From: Apteryx mantelli
Lineage: Eukaryota; Chordata; Aves; Apterygiformes; Apterygidae
Assembly: GCF_036417845.1 (NCBI RefSeq)
Contig: NC_089981.1
Coordinates: 68,735,268-68,799,267 of the forward strand
Length of the DNA stretch: 64,000 nucleotides
Direction of reading: 5' to 3'
This document shows positions 39,400 to 51,361 of this stretch, piece after piece. The notes below the pieces were generated by a model that worked only from the letters and a program-made list of their open reading frames with translations, was not told the DNA's origin and made no database searches. Position numbers and translations under genes: made by a program. Numbering within the stretch: position 1 is the first letter of the stretch; each line of letters begins with the position of its first letter.

Positions 39400-39730
39400 T
39401 TTGCTGCTGGATGTCCTGGAACGTCAGAAGGCGTTTCTACTCCAACGCACCCAGACTGTGGCAAGAGCAGCTGGAACCTCCCCGCGTTGGATATCTAATT
39501 TTCAGCAGAAACAATTTCACTTTGTTTGGACATTCCTCCCAAACCCTGAAAAGAAAAAAAAAAAGACAGCTTTGCAGCAGATGTAGTTAACCAGGATAAG
39601 CATCATTGGAAATATTTGCCAGCAGACACATTCTACATGGATGCTTTTGGCACAGTCTGTGACACAGATGGTGTTTGCTCAGCAGCACCGTCGGAGCGCT
39701 CTACCTGCGTCTACGTGCAGCGCTCAGAAG
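39400..39730. other. Locally GC/CpG-enriched patch
   Basis: Against a CpG-poor background this patch holds several CpGs near 39421-39490 and six CpGs within about 34 bp at 39688-39722. It is far too small for a CpG island. No open frame here has a recognisable domain. It might be an unmethylated regulatory element, a short conserved exon, or chance. Confidence 0.3.
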
Positions 39731-42700
39731 CAACCAAGTGTCTCACAAAGTCTAGAAATACCCCTCTCTTCTATCAGGTTTCTTCCAAGCCTATAGCTCA
39801 CTCTTCTTCCAGTTTTAAATGAATAAGATTTGAGGGCCAAACCAGAGCCAGTACTGTTTTTCATCCAAATGGAGGCCTGACAGAGTAAGCGGACTAGAGA
39901 GGTTCAATGGATCTCAGAAACAATTACAAATATCCATTCCAATGTCACTGAAAATTGAGTTCCTGTCCTTTTTTTAAATTTCATTTAGGACATAGAAACA
40001 AGGATAGACGGATGAGTTTCATCATGCCTATGAAGTAAATGACACCAGAATTCTGAAAATACGAAATTTATTTTATAGATTTAAATAATTATATCTCCTG
40101 GAAATCCAAAAATCCAGCACAATTTTTGCTGCTCAGTATCTCTTTTCATTCCAAAATATAGCACCCATCTGACTTTGGAGCATAGCTGCATTTTTAGAAG
40201 TAGTTAAGCATTTAGGAGCCAAAAGGCTTGTCTTCATTTGTAAGTTGACTAGAACAGCTCTCCTGTGGACACTTTATTCTAAAACAGAAATAACTTTAGT
40301 CCGGAATAATTGTTCTGCTCACAACAAACCATTTGTAATGGAAGTGCTATGCCAGTCAACTTTTTTTCCATGGAGACAAGTTTTATCTCTCATGGAGAGC
40401 CAAATGACTTGTTTCTAAGGTTAGGATGCAGTAACAATTAGTAACCTAAAGAAAATGTAGGTAGAATTAAGTACTCTGAAAGTCAGATCCATAGATCTGA
40501 GAGTGCTGGTGAAGTAAAAAACAGAAACCTAGTAATTACAGGAAACAATACATGCCCTCTAGCTCGGCTCCAACACAGTTTTCCTGACAGAGGCTAATGG
40601 GAAGAGAATATTGCCATGTGCTCAGCATCCTGAACACCTAAGAATATAAATATAGACTACTTGTTAAGCTCTCCCTTCTTGCTCATTCCACTACCTCTTC
40701 CAAAATTGTCTCTTTTTTTTTTAGTTTTTCAATAGGATTAAAAATGATGGAGAATTCTGTGTACTCTCTATACCCCTTATGTGTACCTCACCTTTGTAAT
40801 GAACCCTAATTTAAATCCTAAATTCAGTTAAGGTATTTTCAACTGTACAGCAATTGTAGTGAAGTTACTTTCATTCTTGAAATGAGAAAGATGTGGTGCT
40901 TGAGCAATTCTGCTTACAATCCCAATTCAAATCTAAATTTTTAAAAGAATGTTTACTGTGAAATTTCTTATAATGTTCAGGTTGAAGATTAACTGAGTTG
41001 ACATGATCCCGACTTTCAAAAATCTACTCTTCGAAACAATAAAGGATTCCCCTTGTCCCTCAAAAAACCTTAAACAAGAAAGACTCAGGAACAGAAATAT
41101 AAATCAACATTTGAGAGAAGAGTTTTCTTAGCACGTTTATTCTCTTGATTTCTTACCAGTTCCATCACTAGACTGGGACTGAGGTAATTTGAAGACTTGA
41201 GAGTGATGAAAATTGCACCCTCCCATCCCTGTATTAGCACAAAGAGGTTGGTAGATTTGTCAGGATCTCTTTTAGCTATTGAGAAAGAAGAGGAAGAAGC
41301 CACAAACAATCTCTTCTATCATGAACAAATGGTCTGTCTGCAAGGAGCTTGGATGACAAAACCCTCGCTAATGAAGGCCAAATATTTCTGTGAGCACACA
41401 CATGCGGGCACGTTGTTTTGAGGGCATTTGTGGTTATGTCTTTTCAGTCTCTCTAAGGCTGGGTCAAAGCAAGCCTGTTAGCGTCAGAGCTGATAACTGG
41501 AAATAGTCACTTTTAAGAGAGCCATTCAGTGTGTGGGAAACGCATGCAGATGAGGATGACTGCAGGAGAAGGCAAAGTGGTTCTCTGCTCAAAATGGAGG
41601 TTTGTGCCTTTGACTTTGGAAGACAGAGAAGGGTATAGTACAAACGGGAACATGAGCCGTGACAAAGGAAATAGTTGCCTTTATTCAGTGGCTTTCATTA
41701 AATCAAATACTAAGTGGCAATTACTGAGATTCAATAGGTACATTCAAACTTTGACAACCTTCCTCCCCCTCCAAACATGGCTTTTACATTTCATTTGTCT
41801 TGAAACACCTGATGGCTTTGTGACGTGAAACAACTATTACTCCATATTATGTAACTCAGTGTGGGACAATCACATGCTCCTTGAATGGGTCTTTTATTTC
41901 TTGGGAATTTGAGACATTTTTATTTAGGGCTTGTCTGTGATTGTGTGGGAATGTATATATGTGTGTGTTTGTGAGTGCATGTGGAATAAAGTTCAGAGGT
42001 TTACAGCCCCTGCTACTGTCATGTAATATGTGTACCTTTTCACCATAAAGCTAATTGTCCTTTATGTTTTATTTTTCACCCCAAATCACTTTGCATGTTC
42101 TGTATAAGAATTGTTTTGCCTACATCTGAAATACAGCTATTATTCACAGCATATTATCCAGCAAAATTACATGAGAACAAAATGGGAAGGATAATTTTAT
42201 ATCCTGTGATAGTCACAGGAGAAATGTTAGTAAGGTAAAAAGTACATTAATTAATCTAGCTAGGTCACTAAATGTTAACACACATGCTTATTTATGATTT
42301 TATAGAATTTCTAATTGTTAAAAATGAGCAGCGATTTAAGAACACAGAAATAAAAAACAAAATAGAATCCAAGTATTCATTATAGGGCATCATGTCATAT
42401 ATCCCATTTGAATAAACAAGTTACATCTCAAACATAATTTTTCTTTCGTAACACTGATTGCAAGGTTATTCCAAAATTTCACTACTCAGACTGAGAAATA
42501 TGTCTTGTAAGTCCATTTCACTTTTATTTTTAGCTTAGTTTTATATATTATTAGTGAAGCTTAGATACCAACCCAATAATAAATTATGTTTCATAAACCA
42601 TGTGTTAGGTAATAAAATGCCATGTTTCCAAAATGAAACCAGCTCTTAATGAAGAGAACTATTTATGTCCATGTAACATCTTTAGCTAACATTCAAAGTT

Positions 42701-44295
42701 ATGTGAAAATACAGGTCTGAAGCAAACACAATCTGGATATGAGGGCTAATAGAAGGTAGCCTTATATTATATCTGTCCCTGAAGCATATTGATTTTCTGA
42801 AGCTCAGAAATCTTTGCAGGTTCTACTAACACCTTCTAATATAGTAATTCTACATTCTGCAGCATCTTGGGTTTTATCTCTGAAGCACCCATCAGAACCT
42901 TGCTTAGCTTTTGATAGCTATTTGGATAAAGCTGTGCAACTTCTGGAAATATGTACCCATTGAAACTTACAATCATTTTTGCTTTCTCCTCTTTTCTCAA
43001 CATGCAGGACCTAAATGTCGCCTGAAGACTAGTGCCAAAAGCTTTACTGCTGTTATTAAACCATGCATTGAAAGGCATAGAATATATTTAATGTTGTATT
43101 TAAACAAATATCAGAGATTTCTATTTTACACCAAGATTTGAACAAAACAGTATTTGAAAATTGGATTTATCATAAGTTAGTAATTCTGGTTTGCAATTAA
43201 CTCTAACAACAGGGCCGCTGGCTACAATACAGCCTGATGGGTGGAGGAAAAGAAAAGGAAGACAGTTCACAAAGAGGACCATGTCTGAATCCTCATTAGC
43301 ACCCACGTCCACATCATGCATGCACCAGACCTCCTTCTTCACATAGCCTGAGCTTTAGCTGAGGTCCATAAAGATCATAAGGACCATTTCCTTATGGGAA
43401 TTAAAAAAGATATCCAGAAAGTCCTCCAACACAGAACACATGCAATGTATCACCTCTTGTACTTTCACTATAAAGCAGACAAGGCTTCAACGAACAGTCT
43501 TCAGCCTTTAAACATCTTCTCAGGAAAAAATCCTTTGAATTTTTAATAAAATCTCTCACTGGAAACATGCGTGTTTCTGTTGATGAGAAATTCAACCCCA
43601 GCTACAGAACAACATTCCTGGCATTTCTTTAGAACATTTCAGGTTTTTGGTTTCGGGTTTTTTGGTATCAGCCAAAGTCCAGCTATTCCTCACCAGGCGG
43701 TCTGTGATCTGTAGCAGTGTCACCTCTCTCACCCTTTTCTTTCAAGGGAGGCAGGTACAGCAGGGCCTAAGTATGAACTTTTGGTGGCAATCTGCGTACC
43801 AGACAGGGCTGGGAAGGCAGGTCATACTGACGAGATGAAAAGCTCAATTTAAAAGAGGGAAAGTTGTTCAGAATGCTAAACCCATGTTAGTTTGCTGCTG
43901 TTACCATTTATGTTTTCATTATTGCAAGAATAGGAGAAGATACCCATCTTTTAATTCTGGAAGTAGTTTTGCCTTAATAAATGAATAATGTTTAATTAAC
44001 AATCTGTGTTTGAATTTAAAAAAAAAAAAGTGTATTAAATGTAAGCAAGATGCTCAAAATACTTTTTTCTTGTCTTTTTTTTTGCTTTAATGCAACTGAC
44101 TGACAAATCCATAACCATGGGAACAGACCATGCTTCCCTTAAAGAACACTTTCTTAGTGTTCTTCAGACAAGAGAGGCTCTTTCTAGGTACTGGGAGAGT
44201 AATATACTCCTTGGTCACTACTACAGCCACTTGTGAAACAAGTTTTTGAGAATTATGCTGAAAAGTCGAAACCTAAGCATTATGCAAGAATCAAA
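39731..44295. other. Non-coding stretch, no feature recognised
   Basis: Contains a TG-rich patch (41953-41985) and a sequence resembling a 3' splice acceptor ending in AG at 43006-43007, with an open frame of about 40 codons after it that I do not recognise. A 12-A run lies at 44018-44029. No transposon is clear. Confidence 0.45.
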
Positions 44296-44475
44296 ACTAC
44301 TGCTATTATAACTATACTTCGACTATAACATTACTGACTCTGGTCCTGGTATTACTGCTATTACTTTTAACCCTTATTACTCTTACTATAATGACCGCTA
44401 TTGTCATTACTGTTTCTAGTATTATTATTAAGCCTTTTGCTGCTGCTACTGCTGCTACTACTATTAATAATAGAA
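44296..44475 (+). repeat. Degenerate trinucleotide/microsatellite tract
   Basis: A long imperfect tract dominated by ACT, ATT, TAT and GCT trinucleotides, ending in a cleaner (GCT)n(ACT)n run near 44442-44463. It looks like an old, diverged triplet microsatellite. Confidence 0.75.
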
Positions 44476-44737
44476 AATGCAGTTTGACTTGATTAATATT
44501 TTTGCCACCTGTTTCAAAATTCTTCCATTTCAGAGCCAGTCACTAAAAGTGCAATTAGGATTTAGATTATGGTAAAAATAAAAGATTTTTTTTTCTCTAA
44601 ATGTAATTTTTTTCATACAAAAATAGTCTCAACACATTTTTATTGTCATTTTAAAACATGCTTTTAAAAATAATCGGAAAGATTAGCAGCTTTTTAAACA
44701 GTTAATTTTGATTGCAATAGCATTTTCTGACACTAAC

Positions 44738-44955
44738 TGGAGGGTATAGTGAAGATGTAGCCAGATTCTTCTCAAAGGTGCATACCAATAGGACAAGAAG
44801 CAATGGTCACAAGCTGCTGCATGGGAAACTCTGATTAGGTGTTAGGAATTTTTTTCCCCTTGAGGGTGGTCAGACACTGGAACAGGTTGCCCAGGTAAAA
44901 CTCAGCTAGACAAGGACCTGGGGAGGGACTTTGTGGACTGGATTACAATTACCTA
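44738..44955 (+). mobile_element. Old CR1 LINE fragment, different subfamily
   Basis: Sense-strand CR1 3' region with 'ttctcaaaggtgcataccaa' (44768-44787), 'gacaagaagcaatggtcaca' (44792-44811), 'ctgattaggtgttaggaa' (44831-44848), 'gagggtggtcagacactgga' (44862-44881), 'acaggttgcccag' and 'actcagctagacaagg'. Text between 'gcccag' and 'ctcagct' is shorter than in intact copies, pointing to an internal deletion of a few dozen bases. The 3' end is decayed (ggactggatta for ggactagatga) and no octamer repeats remain. Its sequence differs from the other two CR1 copies, so it belongs to an older subfamily. Confidence 0.85.
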
Positions 44956-47901
44956 AATTAGCAATCTGAAAGTTAAGTATCTCATTCAAACTAGCCTAAT
45001 AGTTTCCCTCTCTAGTCAATGACATCTCCAGCAGGCAATTTATTCCATTTTAAGCAGATGGTGAGATAAAACATCTTCTGATAGTGCTTATCTCTATTCC
45101 TCGACTAGAGAGAGAGCGAGCCTAGATGACTACCCTGGACTAGATTACTTTAGATAACTCAAATTAGTGGCATGAATACTGTGTACCAAAGACATCTCTA
45201 TGTAAAGAAGATAATACAAAAGTACGAATTTACTGCACACTTGCTGCTTTCCAGGAGGATGCTTGTAGTCACAGCAGATCCTAGTTAGTTTCTTCTACTT
45301 TGAAAGTTACAATTTTCCTCAACTCACGAGCAAAAAAGTGGAACTTTGAAAGAATAGAAAGATCACCTGCACTTAATTCACAATGGCACTGGTCACTTAT
45401 CACATTCTTCTATAATCTCAGCATTGAATCAGCGTAATGCACTCAGAGTACAAATTTACTCTTGGCAGAAATCACTGCCAGGAGGTAATGCCATATAAGT
45501 TCACATCTCCATATTCTGAAACTTAAGGAAAATTCCTTCCTTGCTCTTGGTTTAGAAAACAGGGAAGCCATTTGCAGCAGTTTTATGCCACCAAAAATCA
45601 ATATTATCAAAGCACACCTTACCGTACTAACCAGGGAAGCACTGTATCTCTTTTCTCCATTCCTCCACAAACTCTTCTTCTCTGTTCTGGAGAGATCCAA
45701 GCAGAAAAACAGTGTTTCCTTATTCCTGAGTGTGTTATACAACCTAAATCACAACCTATCCTTCTGGAACACAAGGCTCCTTTCATCTATAGAGCCTGAT
45801 TTATTTGTCTTTTGTATGGGCATTCATTGTTGAATGCATGGAATAAGGAAAACAAGAATCTAGCTATTGAATCACTGAATGAAGAAGTAACTTTAAGAAT
45901 TATTAAATATTTATAAAGAAACAAAAAAAGCCTTTTCTCTTTGGAGTTTTATGTTACCTGATCTGGACAAAATGATACCTAAAAAGGTGGTAAACAACCT
46001 TTATTTTTTCCGTTTTAAGACAGGAAATCAAACCCCTTTGCAGATTTATTACTTTTTTCTTTACTTTTGGCTTTATTCTTCTCAAATGCAGGTCAAGTAA
46101 CTCATGTGTGCCTCTAGGATAATTTCAAAAATTTATGAAAAATACATCAGCAGAAGTTCCCATTTTTACTTACTTCCTGTGGCAACCATATGAAACAAAA
46201 GAAAATAAAAAGAGTGTGTTTTGGTCATTTAAAAATATGCAATCATTTTTCACATCTTTGAAATGCAGTGCAGTGCTGGATTCTGAAACTGCCCTAACTG
46301 ATTCAACAGGAAGATCTTCATATACAGAATACCTAGCAGAGACCTACAGAGAAGAACAGATATTTCATATCCTTCCTCTACCTAGCAGTATGGCAAAGAT
46401 ATTCTAGGATGATGCTTAATAGAGTTTTATAGACCAAATCTGTACTTTTTGTGTGTGCATCACTGGTTCATAGGAGGTCAAACTTCTGAAATACGTTTGT
46501 AGCCCTACTCTAGCACAAAGAATAAAAGGGAAACCTGCAAAATTATTAAGTCTACAAGAATATTTCAAGATATTTTGCACAATAGATCACTCAGTATAGT
46601 ATAAATAATAAAATGAATAATTTCATTTATTTTCTCCTCCACTGTTTTGAAGCAAGAGAGAAAATATGAAACCATCAGTCCCATTTATCAAAGCATTTAA
46701 CAAAGGAGTTAACTTTAGGCTTCAGAAGTCCTTAGCTTTTGGTATCATCAATCTACTGGGGAAGGCCCTACCTTTTTGTTTTGCATTTGTGTAAAGTAGA
46801 GCAAAACTTGTAACTGGATTTTAGGGGGAAAAAAAACATCAATGTGTTAAACACAAATAAAAATGGTTGGCATTGTTGCTGGGACCAAAAGCAGCAGATC
46901 CAGAAAAAGTATATTTGAAAAGAATCATTTTTATTATTAAAAGATGAAGCTTTGTGCTTTTTCATTTGTTCTAAATAAGGTATGTTTAAAAATGTACAAG
47001 AGCAGAAATTTCTCCTGAATCTATCAGTGTCTCTTGATACCAGTGCTTTGGAGATACACTTCAAAAGACTTGTAAAACTGAAACAGTTAAAAAAAATTCC
47101 ATCATACATGTGTTGTTGAAATTGGTTAGCATTTAATTGTTCACTGTTTTCCCTTTGTGCAATATGCATCCATTTTGTACCTATGGATTATTTTATTTTT
47201 AACATGTGTTACTGCGAACCAAACCCTCACCTTCTGGGTAATTCCTCATAAGAGATGAAACGGTTTCTTATCCACACTGACATACTCAAAACCAAGAAAG
47301 TGTTATGAATCTTAAGAGAGAAAACTAAAAAGCTGAGAAGTCTACAATAGTCACATCTCTCATTTCTGAGTATAATGAATTGGTTAGTTTGCTTGCTGCT
47401 CTGGGATCCTCAGAACTTCTGCCAAAGCAGATATCGGTGAGGAGAACCTATTTGGTAAGGTCTAATAGAGGGAAACATGAAAACTACCATGGAAATATGC
47501 TCAGAGCAAAAGTGAAGCATTTCAAAATTGATTCAAGCTAGTAGAGGGGTACAAAGCATGGAAGTTCCTATTCATCATGCACTTATGAGGGACTCAATCG
47601 TCATTTCACTGAACCACATCAAGTGAAATCTGAAGACTAAGAAACACACAGACACCAGTTCAGGAAAATATTTTCCCCCTCCAGTAATCTACATTCAAAA
47701 TCCACAGAGCCCTCCTGCAACCATGCCTCATGTTTTTCTAGACTTCCATGTCCATTTGTGTTTCCTTCTACTGCAGTTAAAATGACATATTACCTCATAT
47801 TGGATTACAGCTAGGAAAGTCTAGTGAAATACCCTGGCAGCTACATGCTTTCTAGAAAGGTGCTAAAATTACCCCTGTGGATGCCAGGAAGTAAAAAAGC
47901 A
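44956..47901. other. Non-coding stretch, no feature recognised
   Basis: The first 200 bp (to about 45170) contain 'gcctagatgactaccctgga' and 'gactagattactttagat', phrases that look repeat-derived but that I cannot place. The longest open frame in the window (46768-47169, minus, 133 codons) lies here; its Phe/Cys-rich product resembles no family I know and it has no supporting context. Confidence 0.45.
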
Positions 47902-47969
47902 TGACAGATGCCATGATCTCTATGAACTGGCAGCAGATTTTATTGAATTTATGACGGGCGAGTGAAGAG

Positions 47970-48134
47970 TTAACAGGACTGAAGTTTGTCAATTGATATG
48001 CAGAAGAACTGAGAGCACAAGAGCCGGACGTGCACAAAGCTGTTGAACAGAGGATTTAACAGGACTAAAGAAGTCTACCAACCGATATGCGCAAGGACTG
48101 ATATGCGCAAGGCTGCGGAATGATTAACAAGACT
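47970..48134 (+). repeat. U3 tandem repeats within the LTR
   Basis: The motif TTAACAGGACT or TTAACAAGACT recurs at 47970, 48056 and 48124, each followed by a GAAG/AAAG...GTC segment, giving diverged units of about 86 and 68 bp. Inside the second unit GATATGCGCAAG occurs at 48084 and again at 48100. Tandem U3 repeats commonly act as retroviral enhancers; that role is inferred here. Confidence 0.75.
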
Positions 48135-48314
48135 GGAGAAGTGAAGTCTGCCACCTGGAATCTGCACGGACCCCCGGGGAGGGGAGAAGCAATACGGAGG
48201 TGCTGTGGTCTTGCCTCGCTAGCAGGGTCCTCCCAAGCAGACAAACAGACAGTCCTGCGATTGCGAAACTCGCAAAAAGTCAGCAAAAGCAGTGTTTGCC
48301 CAGAGCCCCAGCCG

Positions 48315-48323
48315 TATAAAAAG
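48315..48323 (+). promoter_or_regulatory. LTR TATA box
   Basis: TATAAAAAG in a CpG-containing context, downstream of the U3 repeats. Transcription would be expected to start about 25-30 bases downstream, near 48345. It marks the U3/R boundary region of the LTR. Confidence 0.7.
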
Positions 48324-48528
48324 AGCCTTGGCAGCTAGGAGAGTTGGAGCAGGGACGGGAACGTGACCTGATCATCCTCTCCGGCTGGACCGTGAGTATT
48401 CCCCCCCCTCCCCTTTTCCTGGGACGCTGGGTTAAGGTAACTCCTCGAGGTTGAGAGCCCTCTCACTAGGAGAGTGAACAAGAAAGCTTTCAAGTAGGGA
48501 TAAGCAGTCCTTCCAATTAATAACGCAG

Positions 48529-48605
48529 TAATCGACGGTTTCAGGTTATCCTTTCTAAATTAGTAACTGATGGTTTTGTGTTATCCTTCCTAAATTAGTA
48601 ATCAC
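48529..48605 (+). repeat. 35-bp tandem duplication in the LTR R region
   Basis: Two units, 48529-48563 and 48564-48598, share the end '(g)ttatcctt(t/c)ctaaattag' and begin TAATCGACGGTTT and TAACTGATGGTTT. A partial third copy (TAATCAC) follows. The repeat lies between the predicted start site and the polyadenylation signal, a less usual place for LTR tandem repeats than U3. Confidence 0.8.
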
Positions 48606-48648
48606 ATTATTTTAATGGATGTTACTAATCCAAGAACTTGTGTGAGGA

Positions 48649-48654
48649 AATAAA
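48649..48654 (+). terminator. LTR polyadenylation signal
   Basis: AATAAA followed by a T-rich run with ATT repeats and then a GT-containing stretch. Together these are the usual elements for 3' end formation of retroviral transcripts. It places the R/U5 boundary near 48670. Confidence 0.7.
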
Positions 48655-48726
48655 CATCTTTTTTATTATTATTATATTACTGTCTCAGTCGTTGCTATCG
48701 AACCTTCATAGCATGACAGCGTGACA

Positions 48727-51361
48727 ATTTACATCCTCAGTCTCTCTGGGACCAGGTATTGGCCCTCTGTGAACTCATACTCTGTATCCTTCTGGGATGC
48801 AGAGTTGGTCTCATAACAGGAACACAGAAACTAGAAGAGCATTCTGCCTTCAAAATCCATGCAAATCACAGTTTTCGTAAATTTATATCACCAAATAATA
48901 CCACCTTTTAAGCTGGGTATACAAAGCTACTTAAAATAAGAGTGAGATATGAACCCAACTTCTAATAAATTTCAGGGGGTTTCTGATGCCCAGATTCAAG
49001 TTTTTTCTGGACAAAGCCAGCTTCAGTATTCCTTCCCTCCTCCTTCTCCCTGTTTTCATGGTAATAAAAATCAGGCAGCGGGTGGGTGACTGCTGTGGAG
49101 TGTCCTGATGGAGCCTTAGTCTCTACGACTGGAGACCATGACCCCAGGACATGCCACAGGTAACATTTGCATGAAGTCTCAGATCCTTTGGATTATCTTG
49201 ACTCTAGCTCTGGCATTCCTAGCTTAGGTCCACTTCCTAGTAGTGTTTAGTGTCAGACCAGCTTCCTCATGGCTGTGCAGAAGAGTCTAAATTTGATGGG
49301 GTCGTCCCAGGTACATGCCAAGCTCATACAACATTAAAGCAGTTCAGAATATCTTGAACCTGATAAAGCCACATCCATTCATGATTCTTCCCTTTTAATT
49401 TTGAAAGGATGCAATATTTACCCAGCACAAACAACAAGTAAGAAATCCCATCTCCAAGGCCAAATCTGAAATATCATAAGTGTCTTTCTGAAGCTATTTA
49501 ACCTCTAGAGTGGTATAGATCTTTCATTACAAATTCAGGAACCACCATAATTTGGCCTTGAGTTTCATTATAAAATCTTCAGCCCAGATTCATCAAGAAG
49601 TTTACTGAGGTTTTTCAGATATTTGAATGAAAGCCTGATCCAGACTGGAATGAATCTGGGGACAATTTGTGGTTCCATGTCAAAATGAGGTCAGACTCAA
49701 TTGTTCTGACTAGATTTTGCCTTTTAATTTTCGAATTTGACTGATCCTGAAACTTAGAAAGGGAAGCTGGATTCACAGATGATCACATATCCTTGTGAAG
49801 TGTTATTAAGAAAGCTGGCCCAAATTCGCATACTTCTCCTGCTTTCAGCTTAAATCAGAAAGAGTACTATTTTCTTTTAAAAAATTATCTAAACTTTCCC
49901 ACTAACAACTGACTATCTCTGATGGTTCATTTTGGTTTATTGCATGTGAAATTTGTTTATCTTCACTCATTCCAGCTCTGCTTTGCTTAATTGTGCCAAG
50001 AATGATTTAACCCTACAGGCTAAGAAGCACTTTGTTTACTGCCCTGAAGTGATAAAGTTGGATCGTACATGTTTCAAACACACACGCAGTGTCCACGGAG
50101 AGGCAACTGTTTAAAGACTGCCTGTGAACTAAATCTTATATGGGCTTGCAGTCAGGGAGAGGGTCACAGTAATGTGACTTAGTCACTAACTTTCTTCTGG
50201 GCATGAAGTTAAAAATCTATGTTTTACCAACAGAGAGTGACCCCTACACCATTAGTTAAAACTCTTTATTTTTTAAATACACTGGATTCAAAGTTCCCAG
50301 CCCTTTGTAGCTTCCCATGTTCACACAGACTCCCCGACCTCACCCTCCTTGGGTAGAAAGTTTGGAGCCAAATGCAGCAGCTGGTTAATCCAAGTTTTAG
50401 ATGAAGCTCATTGCAAACATTTGCAGCAGTAACGTCGTCAGGTTTGATCAATGAGAGCTTTTTCCTGCATAATTTTAAGTATTCTGGACAAGTGCTGTGA
50501 ATATTTCAGGCTCAGGGTATGGTTTCACTTAGGAATTTGGACGGGGTGGGGTAGGCTTAGATGGGCAAAGTGGGGCATGATGAAAGTTTTCCATGGAGAA
50601 AAGAATTAAAGGTTCAGTAACAGAAAGATAGGGAGCTGAAAACTGTATGTCAGAATTACTTCGTAAGGATATCTCTTTGGGGAATGTACCTAATTTATTA
50701 TTTTAGAAAATTCTCCATCTTCTGAGAGAAATACAAACACACCCAAAGACAGTTCTGAGGTTTTATGCATAAGAAATTTCCTCCTTGCCTCCAAGGCATT
50801 CAGTCATCTTGTTTACTTTGCAGTGCCTGGAAGACAATAACAAACACTGTTCTTTATTACGGCTTGGTGAAGGTTTCAGGGGCCATAATTGGTCCGCAGC
50901 TGTCAAGCCTTTTCTTGCCACTGCAGGGAACAGCTGATTATTCTCTTCTGTGGCTGAGGAGTACATCACTTTACACATGCATATAAGGCAGTGGGGTTTT
51001 GTTCTGTTTATTTTATTATTATTATTCTGCTTCAGTTTATTTCTAACTTTAACTAGCCACATAATCATGTATAATCTTCCCCAGCAGTGAAAGTTCACAG
51101 TCACTCTGATACATTACATCATTAAGAAATAAATTTCTCAAACTACGATTCCAAACTTCCTGGTGATTATATCAAACTCTTAAAATTCTCTGCCAGCTAA
51201 TACAAACTGGAATCTGTAAGAACACAAAACTATCAGAAAATATTATCCAGCAGTTACTGGTTCTAAGTGATGCATAAGGACAGAATAACCTGCTGGAAAT
51301 TTGATTATTTCACCTGCAGTTACTAGGAGAAAAACAAACCACACAAAGAAAAAAAACCCGA
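48727..51361. other. Non-coding stretch, no feature recognised
   Basis: Unique-looking sequence downstream of the LTR. No internal retroviral sequence is visible. Around 50878-50950 a moderately GC-richer patch (ggccataattggtccgcagc) looks less random than its surroundings but has no assignable function. Confidence 0.45.

Larger units (their letters stand above)
47902..48726 (+). mobile_element. Solo LTR of an endogenous retrovirus-like element
   Basis: A block of about 0.8 kb has the architecture of a retroviral long terminal repeat in plus orientation: U3 with tandem repeats (47970-48134), a TATA box (48315-48323), a polyadenylation signal AATAAA (48649-48654), and short imperfect inverted repeats at the ends (tgacagatgccatg near 47902, catgacagcgtgaca to 48726). 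CpGs are much commoner than in the flanks, consistent with a recent insertion. No gag, pol or env-like sequence lies beside it, so it is probably a solo LTR left by recombination between two LTRs. The exact ends are uncertain: AGCATGACAG occurs at both edges (47898-47907 and 48710-48719) and may hold or overlap the target duplication. Superfamily not assigned. Confidence 0.75.

Noticed and set aside
46768..47169. Longest open frame (133 codons, minus strand)
   Set aside because: Phe/Cys/Ser-rich product without recognisable domain, AT-rich DNA, no promoter, splice or repeat context. Length is within chance for 64 kb in six frames.
48385..48398. Splice donor-like 'accgtgagta' inside the LTR, considered as a host exon boundary
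   Set aside because: Lies in the LTR transcript region downstream of its TATA box; no host exon is recognisable upstream. At most a cryptic donor usable from LTR transcripts.
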